A DNA stretch of 64,000 bases from Sphingobium sp. HWE2-09 (GCF_035989265.1 NZ_JAYKZX010000003.1:2666001-2730000), one strand, 5' to 3'. Counted from the stretch's first letter, positions 16,651 to 28,286 are shown. A program made the numbers and translations. Notes: generated from the letters alone by a model not told the origin.

Positions 16651-17940
16651 ATGACCTTCCGCCTCTCCACCACCGACGCCGGTTTCGCGGCCGCCTTCAC
16701 GACGCTGGTCAACGATCGCCGTGAAGCCGACGAAGATGTCTCGCGCGATGTCACCGCCATCCTGAAAGCCGTGCGCGCCGGGGGCGACGCGGCGCTGGCC
16801 GACTATACCCAGCGTTTCGACCGCCACGACCTGAACGTCAGCGGCTGGGCGGTGACGCCTGCGGAAACGCGCGCAGCGCTGGACGGCCTCTCCACCGAAC
16901 TGCGCGACGCGCTCGAACTCGCCGCCGCGCGCATCACCAGCTATCACGAAAAGCAGCGCCCGCAGGATAGCGACGGCGTGGACAGCGCTGGCGTCCGCCT
17001 CGGCGCCCGTTGGAGCGCGGTGGACGCCGCCGGCCTTTATGTGCCCGGTGGCCGCGCCGCCTATCCCAGTTCGCTGCTGATGAACGTCATCCCCGCCAAG
17101 GTCGCAGGCGTCCGCCGCATCGCCATGGTGACGCCGACGCCGGGCGGCGAGATCAACCCGCTCGTCCTCGCCGCCGCGCAGATCGCAGGGATCGAGGAAA
17201 TCTGGCGCGTCGGCGGCGCGCAGGCCGTCGCCGCGCTCGCCTATGGCACGGACCGGATCAGACCGGTGGACGTCATCACCGGTCCGGGCAACGCCTGGGT
17301 CGCCGAAGCCAAGCGGCAACTTTATGGCGTGGTCGGCATCGACATGGTCGCGGGGCCATCGGAAATCGTCGTCGTCGCGGACGGCAGGAACGACCCGGAA
17401 TGGACCGCCGCCGACCTGCTCAGCCAGTCGGAACATGACCCGACCAGCCAGTCGATCCTCTTCACCGACGATGCGGCCTTCGCCGACGCGGTCGCGCAAG
17501 CTGTCGATCGCCAGATCCCGGCGCTCTCCACCAGCGCCGTCGCCCGCACCAGTTGGGACGCCAATGGCGCGATCATCCTGGTCCGCGACCTCGATGAAGC
17601 CATGCCGTTGGTCGATCGACTAGCGCCTGAGCATCTCGAACTCGCCGTGGACGATCCCGATCGCTATTTCGCGCAGGTCCGCCATGCCGGGTCGGTATTC
17701 CTGGGCCGCATGACGCCCGAAGCGGTGGGCGATTATGTCGCCGGGCCGAATCACGTCCTGCCCACCGGCCGCCGCGCGCGCTTTTCTTCGGGCCTTTCTG
17801 TGCTCGACTTCATGAAGCGCACCAGCTTCCTTAGCCTGGACGACGCCGCTCTTCGCGCGATCGGCCCCGCCGCCGTCGCGCTGGCGCGGGCGGAGGGCTT
17901 GCCTGCCCACGCTGCGTCCGTGGCGCTGCGATTATCTTGA
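16651..17940 (+). CDS. hisD: Histidinol dehydrogenase
   Basis: HisD oxidises histidinol to histidine in two NAD-dependent steps. The 429-aa protein has normal length and the expected motifs: GLYVPGGRAAYPSSLLMNV (about residues 127-145), VITGPGNAWVAEAKRQLYG, the SEHDPTSQSILFT segment, and APEHLELAVDDP with the catalytic Glu-His. The ATG at 16651 matches the usual N-terminus; the upstream extension only translates repeat DNA. Confidence 0.96.
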   Translation: MTFRLSTTDAGFAAAFTTLVNDRREADEDVSRDVTAILKAVRAGGDAALADYTQRFDRHDLNVSGWAVTPAETRAALDGLSTELRDALELAAARITSYHEKQRPQDSDGVDSAGVRLGARWSAVDAAGLYVPGGRAAYPSSLLMNVIPAKVAGVRRIAMVTPTPGGEINPLVLAAAQIAGIEEIWRVGGAQAVAALAYGTDRIRPVDVITGPGNAWVAEAKRQLYGVVGIDMVAGPSEIVVVADGRNDPEWTAADLLSQSEHDPTSQSILFTDDAAFADAVAQAVDRQIPALSTSAVARTSWDANGAIILVRDLDEAMPLVDRLAPEHLELAVDDPDRYFAQVRHAGSVFLGRMTPEAVGDYVAGPNHVLPTGRRARFSSGLSVLDFMKRTSFLSLDDAALRAIGPAAVALARAEGLPAHAASVALRLS

Positions 17941-17948
17941 CTCGACAT

Positions 17949-18010
17949 CCGTTCGGTTCGAGCGTGTCGAGAACATCGCGCATGGTTCTCGACAAGCTCG
18001 AACCGAACGG
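17949..18010. repeat. Hairpin repeat, CCGTTCGGTTCGAG family
   Basis: Two 26-bp arms (17949-17974 and 17985-18010) differ at one base and flank a 10-base loop. A related pair is at 60124-60196. It fills the hisD-nusB gap and ends 15 bases before nusB, so it lies in the nusB leader or acts as a hisD terminator. Confidence 0.8.
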
Positions 18011-18025
18011 AGTAGGGGGCACCCT

Positions 18026-18472
18026 ATGAACGACCGCTCCAAATCCCGCTCCGCCGCGCGCCTCGCCGCGGTCCAGGCGCTGTATCAGCTCGAAATGGAG
18101 GGCACGCCCATCCAAGTTCTGCTGCATGAATTTCACCAGCACCGCCTGGGTGCCACGATCGAGGACGTGACCTATGTCCCCGCCGAAGAAGCCTTTTTCG
18201 ACGATGTCGTCACCGGCGTGGACAAGCGCCGCGACGAGATCGACGCGCTAATCGCCGCGCGCCTGTCCAGCGGCTGGAGCCTCGACCGCCTCGACAAGCC
18301 GATGCGCCAGATTTTGCGCGCGGGCGCCTATGAACTACTCGCCCGCGCCGATGTCGGCACCGGCACCGTCATCAGCGAATATGTCGATGTCGCCCACGCC
18401 TTCTACGACAAGCGCGAGGCGGGCTTCGTCAACGGCCTGCTCGACGGCGTATCGAAGGACGTGCGGAAGTAA
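18026..18472 (+). CDS. nusB: Transcription antitermination factor NusB
   Basis: NusB binds boxA RNA with NusE (S10) to promote rRNA antitermination. The 148-aa protein has RSAARLAAVQALYQLEMEG at the N-terminus, the central DEIDALIAARLSSGWSLDRLDKPMRQILRAGAYELL and the ending YDKREAGFVNGLLDGVSKD. All are standard for the helical NusB fold. In many bacteria nusB follows ribH; here ribH is 17 kb away and nusB is followed by thiL. Confidence 0.95.
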   Translation: MNDRSKSRSAARLAAVQALYQLEMEGTPIQVLLHEFHQHRLGATIEDVTYVPAEEAFFDDVVTGVDKRRDEIDALIAARLSSGWSLDRLDKPMRQILRAGAYELLARADVGTGTVISEYVDVAHAFYDKREAGFVNGLLDGVSKDVRK

Positions 18473-18484
18473 TATCTCGCAGGG

Positions 18485-18515
18485 CTGTTCCCCGGCGAAG
18501 GCCGGGGTCCAGTCC
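18485..18515. repeat. Solo palindromic repeat, GTTCCCCGGC family
   Basis: CCCCGGC-GAAG-GCCGGGG followed by TCCAGTCCCGCC is a single copy of the unit paired at 3301-3370. It stands just after the nusB stop and may help end transcription. Confidence 0.7.
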
Positions 18516-18586
18516 CGCCGATGACCGGCTCACGATCCTTCGCTGGAAAGCAAGCCTTTTGGCATCACCCTGCATATGGAAAGCAG

Positions 18587-18654
18587 CGTGCTCCTGCGAA
18601 GGCAGGAGCCCAGGCCCATGGTTCGAACTGGGCTCCTGCCTTCGCAGGAGCACG
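18587..18654. repeat. Perfect 27-bp-arm inverted repeat upstream of thiL
   Basis: Exact 27-bp arms (18587-18613 and 18628-18654) carry the unit GTGCTCCTGCGAAGGCAGGA and flank a 14-base loop. It is a head-to-head pair of a repeat whose layout resembles the GTTCCCCGGC family, 21 bases before thiL. Confidence 0.85.
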
Positions 18655-18675
18655 TGGATGCGTTAGGCATCCTTC

Positions 18676-19590
18676 ATGTCCGCCGAATCCCGCTTTTTAA
18701 CCCTGCTGCGCCTGCTGGCGAACGATCCCGCTGCGCAGGGACTAAGCGACGATGTCGCCATCCTGCCCATCGGCGACACCCGCCTGATCCTTACCAGCGA
18801 CACGATGGTGGAGGGCGTCCATTATCTCCCTACCGATCCGCCGCAGGATGTCGGCTGGAAACTGGCGGCGGTGAACCTGTCGGACCTGGCGGCCAAGGGC
18901 GCGCGCCCGGTCGGCTGCCTGCTCAACTACGCCCTGTCGGGCGATGACGCATGGGACGAAGCCTTCGTCGCGGGGCTGGGCGACGCGCTCGACCGCCACG
19001 CCATGCCGCTGCTGGGCGGCGACACGGTGAAAATGCCCGCCGGATCGGCGCGCAGCTACAGCCTGACCGCGATCGGCGAAGCGACCGGCCCGGTGCCCAC
19101 CCGCGCCGGGGCACAACCGGGCGACCGCCTTTACCTTACCGGCCCGGTGGGCGATGCGGGCATCGGCCTCGACCTCGCCCGCGCAGATCCGCTGGCGACC
19201 GGCCCACTGGTCGAGGCCTATCGCCGCCCGCGCCCGCGCCTGGCCGAAGGCGCCCTGCTCGCGCCCCAGGCGACCGCAATGATGGACGTATCGGACGGCC
19301 TGCTGATCGACGCATCGCGCATGGGCCACGCCAGCGGCGTCGCCATCACCATCGACCATATTCCGCTCTCTCCCGCGCTGGAACAAGTGCGCGGCGCCAG
19401 TACCGCGATCCAGATTGCAGCCGCGCGTGCGGGCGACGATTATGAACTGCTCTTCACCCTGCCACGCGGCATCACCCCGCCCGTCCGCGCGATCCCCGTC
19501 GGCCATGTCGCACCGGGATCGGGCCTCACCCTGATGATCGACGGCGCTGTTCTCCCGCTGCCCGACCGGCTGGGCTGGGAACATGGCTGA
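18676..19590 (+). CDS. thiL: Thiamine-monophosphate kinase
   Basis: ThiL phosphorylates thiamine monophosphate to the active coenzyme thiamine diphosphate. The 304-aa protein matches the family: DDVAILPIGDTRLILTSDTMVEGVHY near residues 25-50, NLSDLAAKGARPVGCLL with the metal Asp, LLGGDTVKMP, and MMDVSDGLLIDASRM. GDDYELLFT is near the C-terminus. It follows nusB after about 200 bp that hold two repeats. Confidence 0.94.
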   Translation: MSAESRFLTLLRLLANDPAAQGLSDDVAILPIGDTRLILTSDTMVEGVHYLPTDPPQDVGWKLAAVNLSDLAAKGARPVGCLLNYALSGDDAWDEAFVAGLGDALDRHAMPLLGGDTVKMPAGSARSYSLTAIGEATGPVPTRAGAQPGDRLYLTGPVGDAGIGLDLARADPLATGPLVEAYRRPRPRLAEGALLAPQATAMMDVSDGLLIDASRMGHASGVAITIDHIPLSPALEQVRGASTAIQIAAARAGDDYELLFTLPRGITPPVRAIPVGHVAPGSGLTLMIDGAVLPLPDRLGWEHG

Positions 19591-19596
19591 CACGGC

Positions 19597-20238
19597 CTAA
19601 CCCCCGCCCAGCACGTTGATGGTGAAGGCCAATATGCCAAGGTTGAACAGAAACGCCGCCAAACATTGGAACAGCACCGTCCGGCGCATCTCCGTCGCCG
19701 TCACCGATACGTCCGACGTCTGGAACGTCATCCCCAGCGTAAAGGCGAAATAGAGGAAGTCCCAATAGCCCGGCTCGTCCTCTTCCGGGAAATCCAGTCC
19801 GCCCCGGTCCTTGCCCGTCTTGTCGCCCAGATAGAAGATATGGGCATAATGCATGGCATAGACGAGGTTGGAAAACAGCCAGGCGATGATCAGCGTGCCC
19901 AGCAGCAACGCGACGGTGGCAGCGTCCGGACCATTATGCTGCCCCACCGCCACGCCGACCGCGACCAGGATCACCAAACTCACGATCCCGGTCAGCAGCA
20001 ACATAAACCCGCGATTGGCGTCGTTCGCCGCCGCATTCCTGCGCATCGTCGCAGGCGCGGCATCGATCAGCGGCACGACCGACACCATGAAGGCCAGCGC
20101 CGCCACGTCGAACCCCGCCATCACCGCCTCATGCCAGGGCAATAGCAGCGCCAATGGCGCCGCCAGCCCCAACAGCAGCAGGAACATGCCATAACGCCAG
20201 GGGAATATGGGGGAGGACGAGGACCGCATCGCCTGCAT
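19597..20238 (-). CDS. DUF1345 membrane protein
   Basis: The 213-aa protein has five to six membrane helices and the DUF1345 signature near the C-terminus: the GYWDFLYFAFTLGMTFQTSD block followed by VSVTATEMRRTVLFQCL. The family is of unknown function but has the look of an ion-channel-like fold. The ATG at 20238 was used; the frame opens further up with a TTG, and another ATG lies nine bases inside. It converges on thiL with a 6-bp gap and lies 32 bp after the ClpP-like gene on the same strand. Confidence 0.85.
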   Translation of the reverse strand: MQAMRSSSSPIFPWRYGMFLLLLGLAAPLALLLPWHEAVMAGFDVAALAFMVSVVPLIDAAPATMRRNAAANDANRGFMLLLTGIVSLVILVAVGVAVGQHNGPDAATVALLLGTLIIAWLFSNLVYAMHYAHIFYLGDKTGKDRGGLDFPEEDEPGYWDFLYFAFTLGMTFQTSDVSVTATEMRRTVLFQCLAAFLFNLGILAFTINVLGGG

Positions 20239-20270
20239 CAAAGGCGCAAAGCCCGCGCCGCGCAAGCCTG

Positions 20271-20846
20271 TTACAGCACGGCCGCGATCAATCCGCGCGC
20301 CTGCGCCTCATTGGCTTCCAGATACCAGTTTTCCGGCGCCTTTTGCAGCAGTTCGTCCATCGTTACGTCCGACCCCAGGATCAAATTGGCAAACCCTTCA
20401 TTCTGGATCGCGATCGACGATTCGATCTCGTTGAGCGTCGCCTTCAACGTCGCGATGCAGGTGGACAGCGGCCCGGCCAAGTTGATCTTCTTGGTGATCA
20501 CCCGCTCGTGGATCATCAACCGCGTGCCGCGCGTCAGGTAACGATTCTCGGTCGCGAAGAAGCTCATGAAGGTCGCCCCCGCCGAATAGACCGCCGTGCG
20601 TCCCATGAACACCAGCCGCCGCTCGGGATAGAGGTCCGAATGAAAGCGGATGTCTTCGCCCATCAGCCGCGCAATCTCCGGGTCGCCGCCCAGCGTGGAC
20701 AATTCCACCACGACCAGCCCCTGTTGCGGCGCGGTGGACAGGCATTTCTTGAAATGCAGATACATGCCATGATCGACCACGCCCGACAGCATGATCGCGG
20801 GATATTCGAAATCCTTGGGGGAAAGCATCGGGGCGGTCATCAGCAT
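20271..20846 (-). CDS. ClpP-fold serine protease-like protein
   Basis: The 191-aa protein resembles the ClpP/signal-peptide-peptidase SDH fold. VVVELSTLGGDPEIARLMGEDI corresponds to the oxyanion-strand region. The Ser of GRTAVYSAGATFM (about residue 88) fits the nucleophile, and His of TRLMIHER (about 113) fits the second catalytic residue. It lacks the ClpP N-terminal axial loop and is not next to clpX. Such stand-alone members occur in alphaproteobacteria with unknown substrates. AAGGA eight bases before the ATG at 20846 supports this start. Confidence 0.78.
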   Translation of the reverse strand: MLMTAPMLSPKDFEYPAIMLSGVVDHGMYLHFKKCLSTAPQQGLVVVELSTLGGDPEIARLMGEDIRFHSDLYPERRLVFMGRTAVYSAGATFMSFFATENRYLTRGTRLMIHERVITKKINLAGPLSTCIATLKATLNEIESSIAIQNEGFANLILGSDVTMDELLQKAPENWYLEANEAQARGLIAAVL

Positions 20847-20988
20847 CAAGCACGTCCTTGAGAGGGGAAAGTCGCGCTGCACTACGCTTGGGACGGCAAA
20901 AGGTGCCGCGCTTTTGACTGGCGCGCCGCGCCCGACCCTGTAAAGAACAGATCATGACCAAAGGGCAGGACGCCAAAGGGCCGGACAG

Positions 20989-21597
20989 ATGATCGCGAAA
21001 CTCAAGGGCTTGCTGGACAGCACCGGCATCGATCACGCCATCATCGACGTGGGCGGCGTGGGCTATCTGGTCGGCGCGTCGTCCCGCACGCTCGCCGCAC
21101 TGGGGCCAGTGGGCGAAGCGGTGACGATCCATACCGAAATGCTGGTGGCGGCCGATTCGATCCGCCTGGTCGGCTTCGCCCGGGCCGAGGAGCGCGACTG
21201 GTATCGACTGCTCACCCATGTCCAGGGCGTGGGGTCACGCGTCGCGCTGGCGATCCTGTCGGCGCTGGAACCGCTCGAACTGCACCGCGCCGTCGCCATG
21301 GGCGACAAGGCGATGATCGCGCGCGCCAACGGTGTCGGCCCCAAACTGGCCCAGCGCATCGTCAATGAATTGAAGGACAAGATCGGCACGGCGCCTGCTG
21401 GCAGCCCGATCGGCGTGGGCGGCATGGCGGCGCTGCCGACCGGCAGTTTCGCCGCCGACGCCCTCTCCGCGCTCCAGAATCTGGGCTTCAAACCGCATGA
21501 GGCCAGCGTCGCCGTCGCCGCGGCCGAAGAAGAACTGGGCGACAATGCCAGCCTCGACGCACTGGTCCGCCTCGCGCTGCGAAAGGCGGCGAAGTGA
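20989..21597 (+). CDS. ruvA: Holliday junction DNA helicase subunit RuvA
   Basis: RuvA binds four-way DNA junctions and loads the RuvB motor for branch migration. The 202-aa protein starts [28 protein letters not shown] (OB fold). It has two helix-hairpin-helix motifs, [17 protein letters not shown] and [18 protein letters not shown], and the C-terminal domain III with [17 protein letters not shown] that contacts RuvB. ruvC is not adjacent. ruvB follows after a 427-bp gap that is almost entirely the GIY-YIG element. Confidence 0.96.
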   Translation: MIAKLKGLLDSTGIDHAIIDVGGVGYLVGASSRTLAALGPVGEAVTIHTEMLVAADSIRLVGFARAEERDWYRLLTHVQGVGSRVALAILSALEPLELHRAVAMGDKAMIARANGVGPKLAQRIVNELKDKIGTAPAGSPIGVGGMAALPTGSFAADALSALQNLGFKPHEASVAVAAAEEELGDNASLDALVRLALRKAAK

Positions 21598-21611
21598 TAT
21601 TTTCACCCATC

Positions 21612-22014
21612 CGTCATGCTGAACTCGTTTCAGCATCCATCATGCGACTTGCTCCAAAAGGTTGCCGAGATGAAGGAACCCTGCGTCTATATCCTAGCCA
21701 GTCAACCTTATGGCACACTCTATATCGGCGTGACGTCCAACCTCGTCGGCCGACTGATGCAGCATCGCAGCGATGCGATACCCGGCTTCACACGCCAATA
21801 TGGCGTCCATCGTCTCGTCCGCTACGAACCTTGCGACATGATGGAGCAGGCGATTGCGCGCGAGAAGCAACTCAAACGCTGGCGTCGCCAATGGAAAATC
21901 AACCTGATCGAATCCGACAACCCGCATTGGGCCGATCTGGCAGCCAATCTTGGCTTGCCGCCGCTCACTCTAACCCAGCCGCCCAATGGATGCTGAAACA
22001 AGTTCAGCATGACG
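21612..22014. mobile_element. 403-bp hairpin-bounded element carrying a GIY-YIG nuclease gene, inserted between ruvA and ruvB
   Basis: The element begins with a 27-bp unit starting CGTCATGCTGAA (21612-21638) and ends with its inverted copy finishing TTCAGCATGACG (21988-22014); the arms differ at one base. Each unit is itself a hairpin (TGCTGAA with TTCAGCA). Only 14 bp separate it from the ruvA stop and 10 bp from the ruvB start. The enclosed gene is 108 codons, and its stop codon is the TGA inside the right repeat. The second element at 60855-61266 has the same plan and the same terminal hexamers. Mobility is inferred from structure, not shown. Confidence 0.7.
21670..21996 (+). CDS. Small GIY-YIG nuclease-domain protein
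   Basis: The 108-aa product is a stand-alone GIY-YIG domain of the UPF0213/UvrC N-terminal-like type. Motifs are VYILAS (the GIY part), GTLYIGVTSN (the YIG part), the Arg of GRLMQHR, and E of RYEP with the later REKQLKRWRRQWK. The start at 21670 is used because the upstream codons translate repeat DNA. It is clearly homologous to the gene at 60897. Such proteins are predicted endonucleases. Between the inverted hairpins it may act on the repeats, much as RAYT transposases act on REPs; this is inference. Confidence 0.88.
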   Translation: MKEPCVYILASQPYGTLYIGVTSNLVGRLMQHRSDAIPGFTRQYGVHRLVRYEPCDMMEQAIAREKQLKRWRRQWKINLIESDNPHWADLAANLGLPPLTLTQPPNGC

Positions 22015-22024
22015 GGGTTTCTCA

Positions 22025-23047
<1,023 letters not shown>

Positions 23048-23147
23048 AGAAACCCGACAAACCCCATGGCCGTTACGGCATTGCGACGTTATAGCCGCAG
23101 GACCATCAGGCGCGCGGCAGATGCGTCGAAGCAGCAGGAGCCGAGCC

Positions 23148-24926
23148 TTGAGGGCCATCGAGAAATTCCCCAACCTCGTCACCATGTTCTTCGCCCGCGC
23201 GGCCGAGAAGGGCGATGCGCCTTTCCTCTGGCACAAGAGCGACGGCGCATGGCATAGCCAGAGCTGGACGCAGATCGCCCGCCAGGTCGCGTCCCTCGCC
23301 GCCGCGTTGAAGGCGGAAGGGTTGAAGCCCGGCGACCCGGTCATGCTGGTCAGCGAAAATCGCCCCGAATTTTGCGTCGCCGATCTCGCCATCATGGCGG
23401 CGGGCGGCATCACCGTGCCGACCTACACTACCAACACCACGCGCGATCACCAGCATATCCTGACCGACAGCGGCGCCCGCGCGGTCATCGTGTCGACCGC
23501 CAAGCTGGCCCAGGCGTTGATGCCCGCCGTGGTCCGCTCGCAGGTCGGCTTCGTCATCGGCATGGAACCGCTGCGTGGCGCGCAGGGCACGTCCACCTGC
23601 CGCCTGTGGAGCGACCTGATCGCCGCCCATCCGGCCGATGTGGACAGTCTCGCCGCCGCGCAGACCGCGACCCGCAACGACCAGGCCTGCATCATCTACA
23701 CCAGCGGCACCGGCGGCAGCCCGCGCGGCGTGATGCAGCATCATGGCGCGATCCTCGCCAATGCGGAGGGCGCGGGCAAGGTAGTGGCGGAGGATTTCGG
23801 CTGGGACGACGAGGTCTTCCTGTCCTTCCTGCCGCTCTCCCATGCTTATGAACATAGCGGCGGCCAGTTCCTGCCCATGCTGCTGGGCGGGCAGATCTAT
23901 TATGCCGAAGGACTGGAAAAGCTCGCCAGCAATATCGAAGAAGCCCGCCCGACGATCATGGTCGTCGTCCCCCGCCTGTTCGAAGTGCTGCGCACCCGCA
24001 TCATCAAGTCGATCGAAAAACAGGGCAAATTCCCGACCTATCTGCTGAACCAGGCGCTGCGCATTGCGGCCAAGGAGCAGGCGGGCAAGGCATCGGTTCT
24101 CGACCTGCCGATGAAGCTGCTCCTCTCGCGCACCCTCATCCCCAAGATTCGCGCGCGTTTCGGCGGTCGGATGAAGGCGCTCGTATCGGGCGGCGCGCCG
24201 CTCAACCCCGATGTCGGTCTCTTTTTCCATGCCATGGGGCTGACCCTGCTGCAGGGTTACGGCCAGACCGAAGCCGGGCCGGTCGTCAGTTGCAACCGCC
24301 CCGCCGCGGGCATCGCCATGGACACGGTCGGCCCGCCGCTCGACGGGGTGGAGGTGCGCATTGCCGAGGATGGCGAAATCCTCGTGCGCGGCGAACTGGT
24401 CATGCACGGCTATTGGCGCAACCCGGCGGAAACCGAAAAGGCGCTCAAGGACGGCTGGCTCCACACCGGCGACATCGGTGAAATCGACGACAGGGGCCGC
24501 ATCCGCATCACCGACCGCAAAAAGGATCTGATCGTCAACGACAAAGGCGACAATGTCTCCCCGCAAAAGGTCGAAGGGATGCTGACGCTGCAAAGCGAGA
24601 TCGGCCAGGCGATGGTCCATGGCGACCGCCGCCCCTATCTGGTCGGCCTGATCGTGCCAGACGCCGAATGGACCCGCGAATGGGCGACGGCGCAAAGTGT
24701 AGCGGTGGACGGCATCGCGGCAAACCCCGCCTATATGGCGGCGCTACGCGCGGCGGTGGACCGCGTGAACGCCGACCTGTCGGTACTGGAACGCGTCCGC
24801 CGCTTCATCTTGGCCGACGAACCCTTCGCGATCGAGAATGAGGAAATGACCCCCTCGATGAAGATCAGGCGACATGTGATCCGCAAGCGGTACGCGGATC
24901 GGCTGGACGCGCTGTACAAGGGATAA
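23148..24926 (+). CDS. Long-chain fatty-acid--CoA ligase (AMP-forming)
   Basis: This ANL-superfamily enzyme activates fatty acids to acyl-CoA through an acyl-adenylate. Motifs are the P-loop IIYTSGTGGSPRGVM, the LSFLPLSHAYEH segment, GYGQTEAGPVVS, and HTGDIGEIDDRGRIRITDRK with the hinge residues. The protein is 592 aa from a TTG at 23148, which has AGGAG seven bases upstream. An ATG at 23121 in frame would add nine residues but has no ribosome-binding site. The DKGDNVSPQKVE late motif is typical of long-chain members (FadD15-like). It stands alone between ruvB and the higBA pair. Confidence 0.92.
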   Translation: MRAIEKFPNLVTMFFARAAEKGDAPFLWHKSDGAWHSQSWTQIARQVASLAAALKAEGLKPGDPVMLVSENRPEFCVADLAIMAAGGITVPTYTTNTTRDHQHILTDSGARAVIVSTAKLAQALMPAVVRSQVGFVIGMEPLRGAQGTSTCRLWSDLIAAHPADVDSLAAAQTATRNDQACIIYTSGTGGSPRGVMQHHGAILANAEGAGKVVAEDFGWDDEVFLSFLPLSHAYEHSGGQFLPMLLGGQIYYAEGLEKLASNIEEARPTIMVVVPRLFEVLRTRIIKSIEKQGKFPTYLLNQALRIAAKEQAGKASVLDLPMKLLLSRTLIPKIRARFGGRMKALVSGGAPLNPDVGLFFHAMGLTLLQGYGQTEAGPVVSCNRPAAGIAMDTVGPPLDGVEVRIAEDGEILVRGELVMHGYWRNPAETEKALKDGWLHTGDIGEIDDRGRIRITDRKKDLIVNDKGDNVSPQKVEGMLTLQSEIGQAMVHGDRRPYLVGLIVPDAEWTREWATAQSVAVDGIAANPAYMAALRAAVDRVNADLSVLERVRRFILADEPFAIENEEMTPSMKIRRHVIRKRYADRLDALYKG

Positions 24927-24930
24927 GCGG

Positions 24931-25251
24931 TCAGGCGGCGCGACGCGCGATGCGGTCCAGGTCATCGCCATGGGTGCGCCGCTCTTCCTCCAGGTCATAG
25001 TCGATCTGAAGGCCAAGAAAAAAACCCTCGCTCACACCGAAATAGCGAGCCATCCGAAGGTCGATATTGGCGTCGATCGGGGCAGTTTCCGCCAGAATGG
25101 CTTCCAGCCGATCACGCGCGATACCCGCGCCCTGGACGACGTCTTCGGTGGGAATATCGCTGCCGATCAGGAAATCCTCGCGCAGGATCGAGCCGGGATG
25201 GACATTGTCCAACCGGTCGTCATCCTCTGTGATAGTCCTCGATCCGGACAT
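24931..25251 (-). CDS. higA: HigA-type antitoxin, XRE family
   Basis: The 106-aa protein matches HigA antitoxins: NVHPGSILREDFLIGSDI at the N-terminus, a helix-turn-helix (TEDVVQGAGIARDRLEAILAE), and RMARYFGVSEGFFLGLQIDYDLE at the end. It neutralises the HigB nuclease and probably represses the pair's promoter. It overlaps the toxin gene by 32 bp, with the toxin upstream, which is the usual higBA order. It ends four bases after the convergent acyl-CoA synthetase. Confidence 0.9.
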   Translation of the reverse strand: MSGSRTITEDDDRLDNVHPGSILREDFLIGSDIPTEDVVQGAGIARDRLEAILAETAPIDANIDLRMARYFGVSEGFFLGLQIDYDLEEERRTHGDDLDRIARRAA

Positions 25252-25507
25252 TCTCCGCGCCTCCGTCTGACCAGCCGAACGTAATGCGCCACTGGTCGTT
25301 GATCCGCAGACTATATCGTGAAGGCGTAAAGCCTTTCAACTGCTCAAAACGATTCCCGCTCGGAATGCGCAGATCATGGAGCTTAAGCGTCCGATGGACC
25401 TGCCGCAACTTCCGCCGCGCCGTCTGCTGAATGTCCGGCGGCAGCTTGCGACTCCGCTGGCCAAGCCAGACTCTCTCGGTTTCGGAATCGGCGAAAGAGC
25501 GGATCAT
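25220..25507 (-). CDS. higB: HigB-type toxin, RelE-fold mRNA interferase
   Basis: The 95-aa protein matches the HigB/RelE toxin family: MIRSFADSETERVWLGQRSRKLP at the N-terminus, ARRKLRQVHRTLKLHDLRIPSGNRFEQL in the middle, and YSLRINDQWRITFGWSDG. Its basic residues are those expected of ribosome-dependent mRNA cleavage. ATG 25507 is used because the frame upstream has no homology. The pair sits between two core genes and looks like a small acquired module. Confidence 0.9.
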   Translation of the reverse strand: MIRSFADSETERVWLGQRSRKLPPDIQQTARRKLRQVHRTLKLHDLRIPSGNRFEQLKGFTPSRYSLRINDQWRITFGWSDGGAENVRIEDYHRG

Positions 25508-25603
25508 GAGGATATTCCTATACGACGACAATCTAATCTGCCGCATCATCGGCGAGATTTGAATCGACGTTTATACCCCTCAGTTACACCGTTCTACGGA
25601 CGC

Positions 25604-25629
25604 CATTTGGACAGTCGCCTGTCCAAATG
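25604..25629. terminator. Stem-loop at the uvrB 3' end
   Basis: CATTTGGACAG and CTGTCCAAATG form an exact 11-bp stem with a TCGC loop, beginning five bases past the uvrB stop. There is no T tract. The rest of the 126-bp gap to higB shows only the likely higB promoter. Confidence 0.5.
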
Positions 25630-25633
25630 AACC

Positions 25634-27817
<2,184 letters not shown>

Positions 27818-27857
27818 TGAAGGAATATGGGATCTTTGCGCGCAGGCGCAATCGGGA

Positions 27858-28286
27858 TCAGGGCTTCAGTTCGAACGCGGTCTTGGGCGGCGGCGGATAG
27901 ACTACCGGCTTGTCACCGAAACGCGCGCGCAGGGCGGTCTGGCGGCGTTCGTCATCGATCGCTTCGACATCCACCTCGTCGGGATAACGGAAGCTGACGT
28001 CGAACTTCCCGTCCTTGATCTCATATTCCATGATCGACCAACGCTTGATGCCGCCTTCCTCCAATTCGGCATACCAGGCCTCCCAGAGAAGATCGGAAAG
28101 CAATCTGCTACCATCGAGATTTCTGACTTGGTGGCCTTCCTCCTTAAAGACGTTGGGGCTAATCCATCTGTCGCCGATCTCCACATAAAGAAAAATTCCA
28201 TTGGGATCGCCGCCAACGATATCAACCAGTTCTACGCCGATCTCGTTGAAGAGCGGCCCCAGAATGTCGAGCTTATCTTTTGCCAT
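27858..28286 (-). CDS. DUF600/YezG-like protein, probable orphan immunity protein
   Basis: The 142-aa protein resembles the DUF600 family, whose members are immunity proteins of polymorphic toxins: [34 protein letters not shown], then [24 protein letters not shown] and [14 protein letters not shown]. The ATG at 28286 begins with [10 protein letters not shown]; the longer upstream frame has no homology. Base composition is AT-richer than the neighbours. Its start overlaps by 14 bp a short reading frame that looks like a toxin C-terminal end. No full toxin gene is here, so it may be a left-over defence gene. Confidence 0.68.
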   Translation of the reverse strand: MAKDKLDILGPLFNEIGVELVDIVGGDPNGIFLYVEIGDRWISPNVFKEEGHQVRNLDGSRLLSDLLWEAWYAELEEGGIKRWSIMEYEIKDGKFDVSFRYPDEVDVEAIDDERRQTALRARFGDKPVVYPPPPKTAFELKP

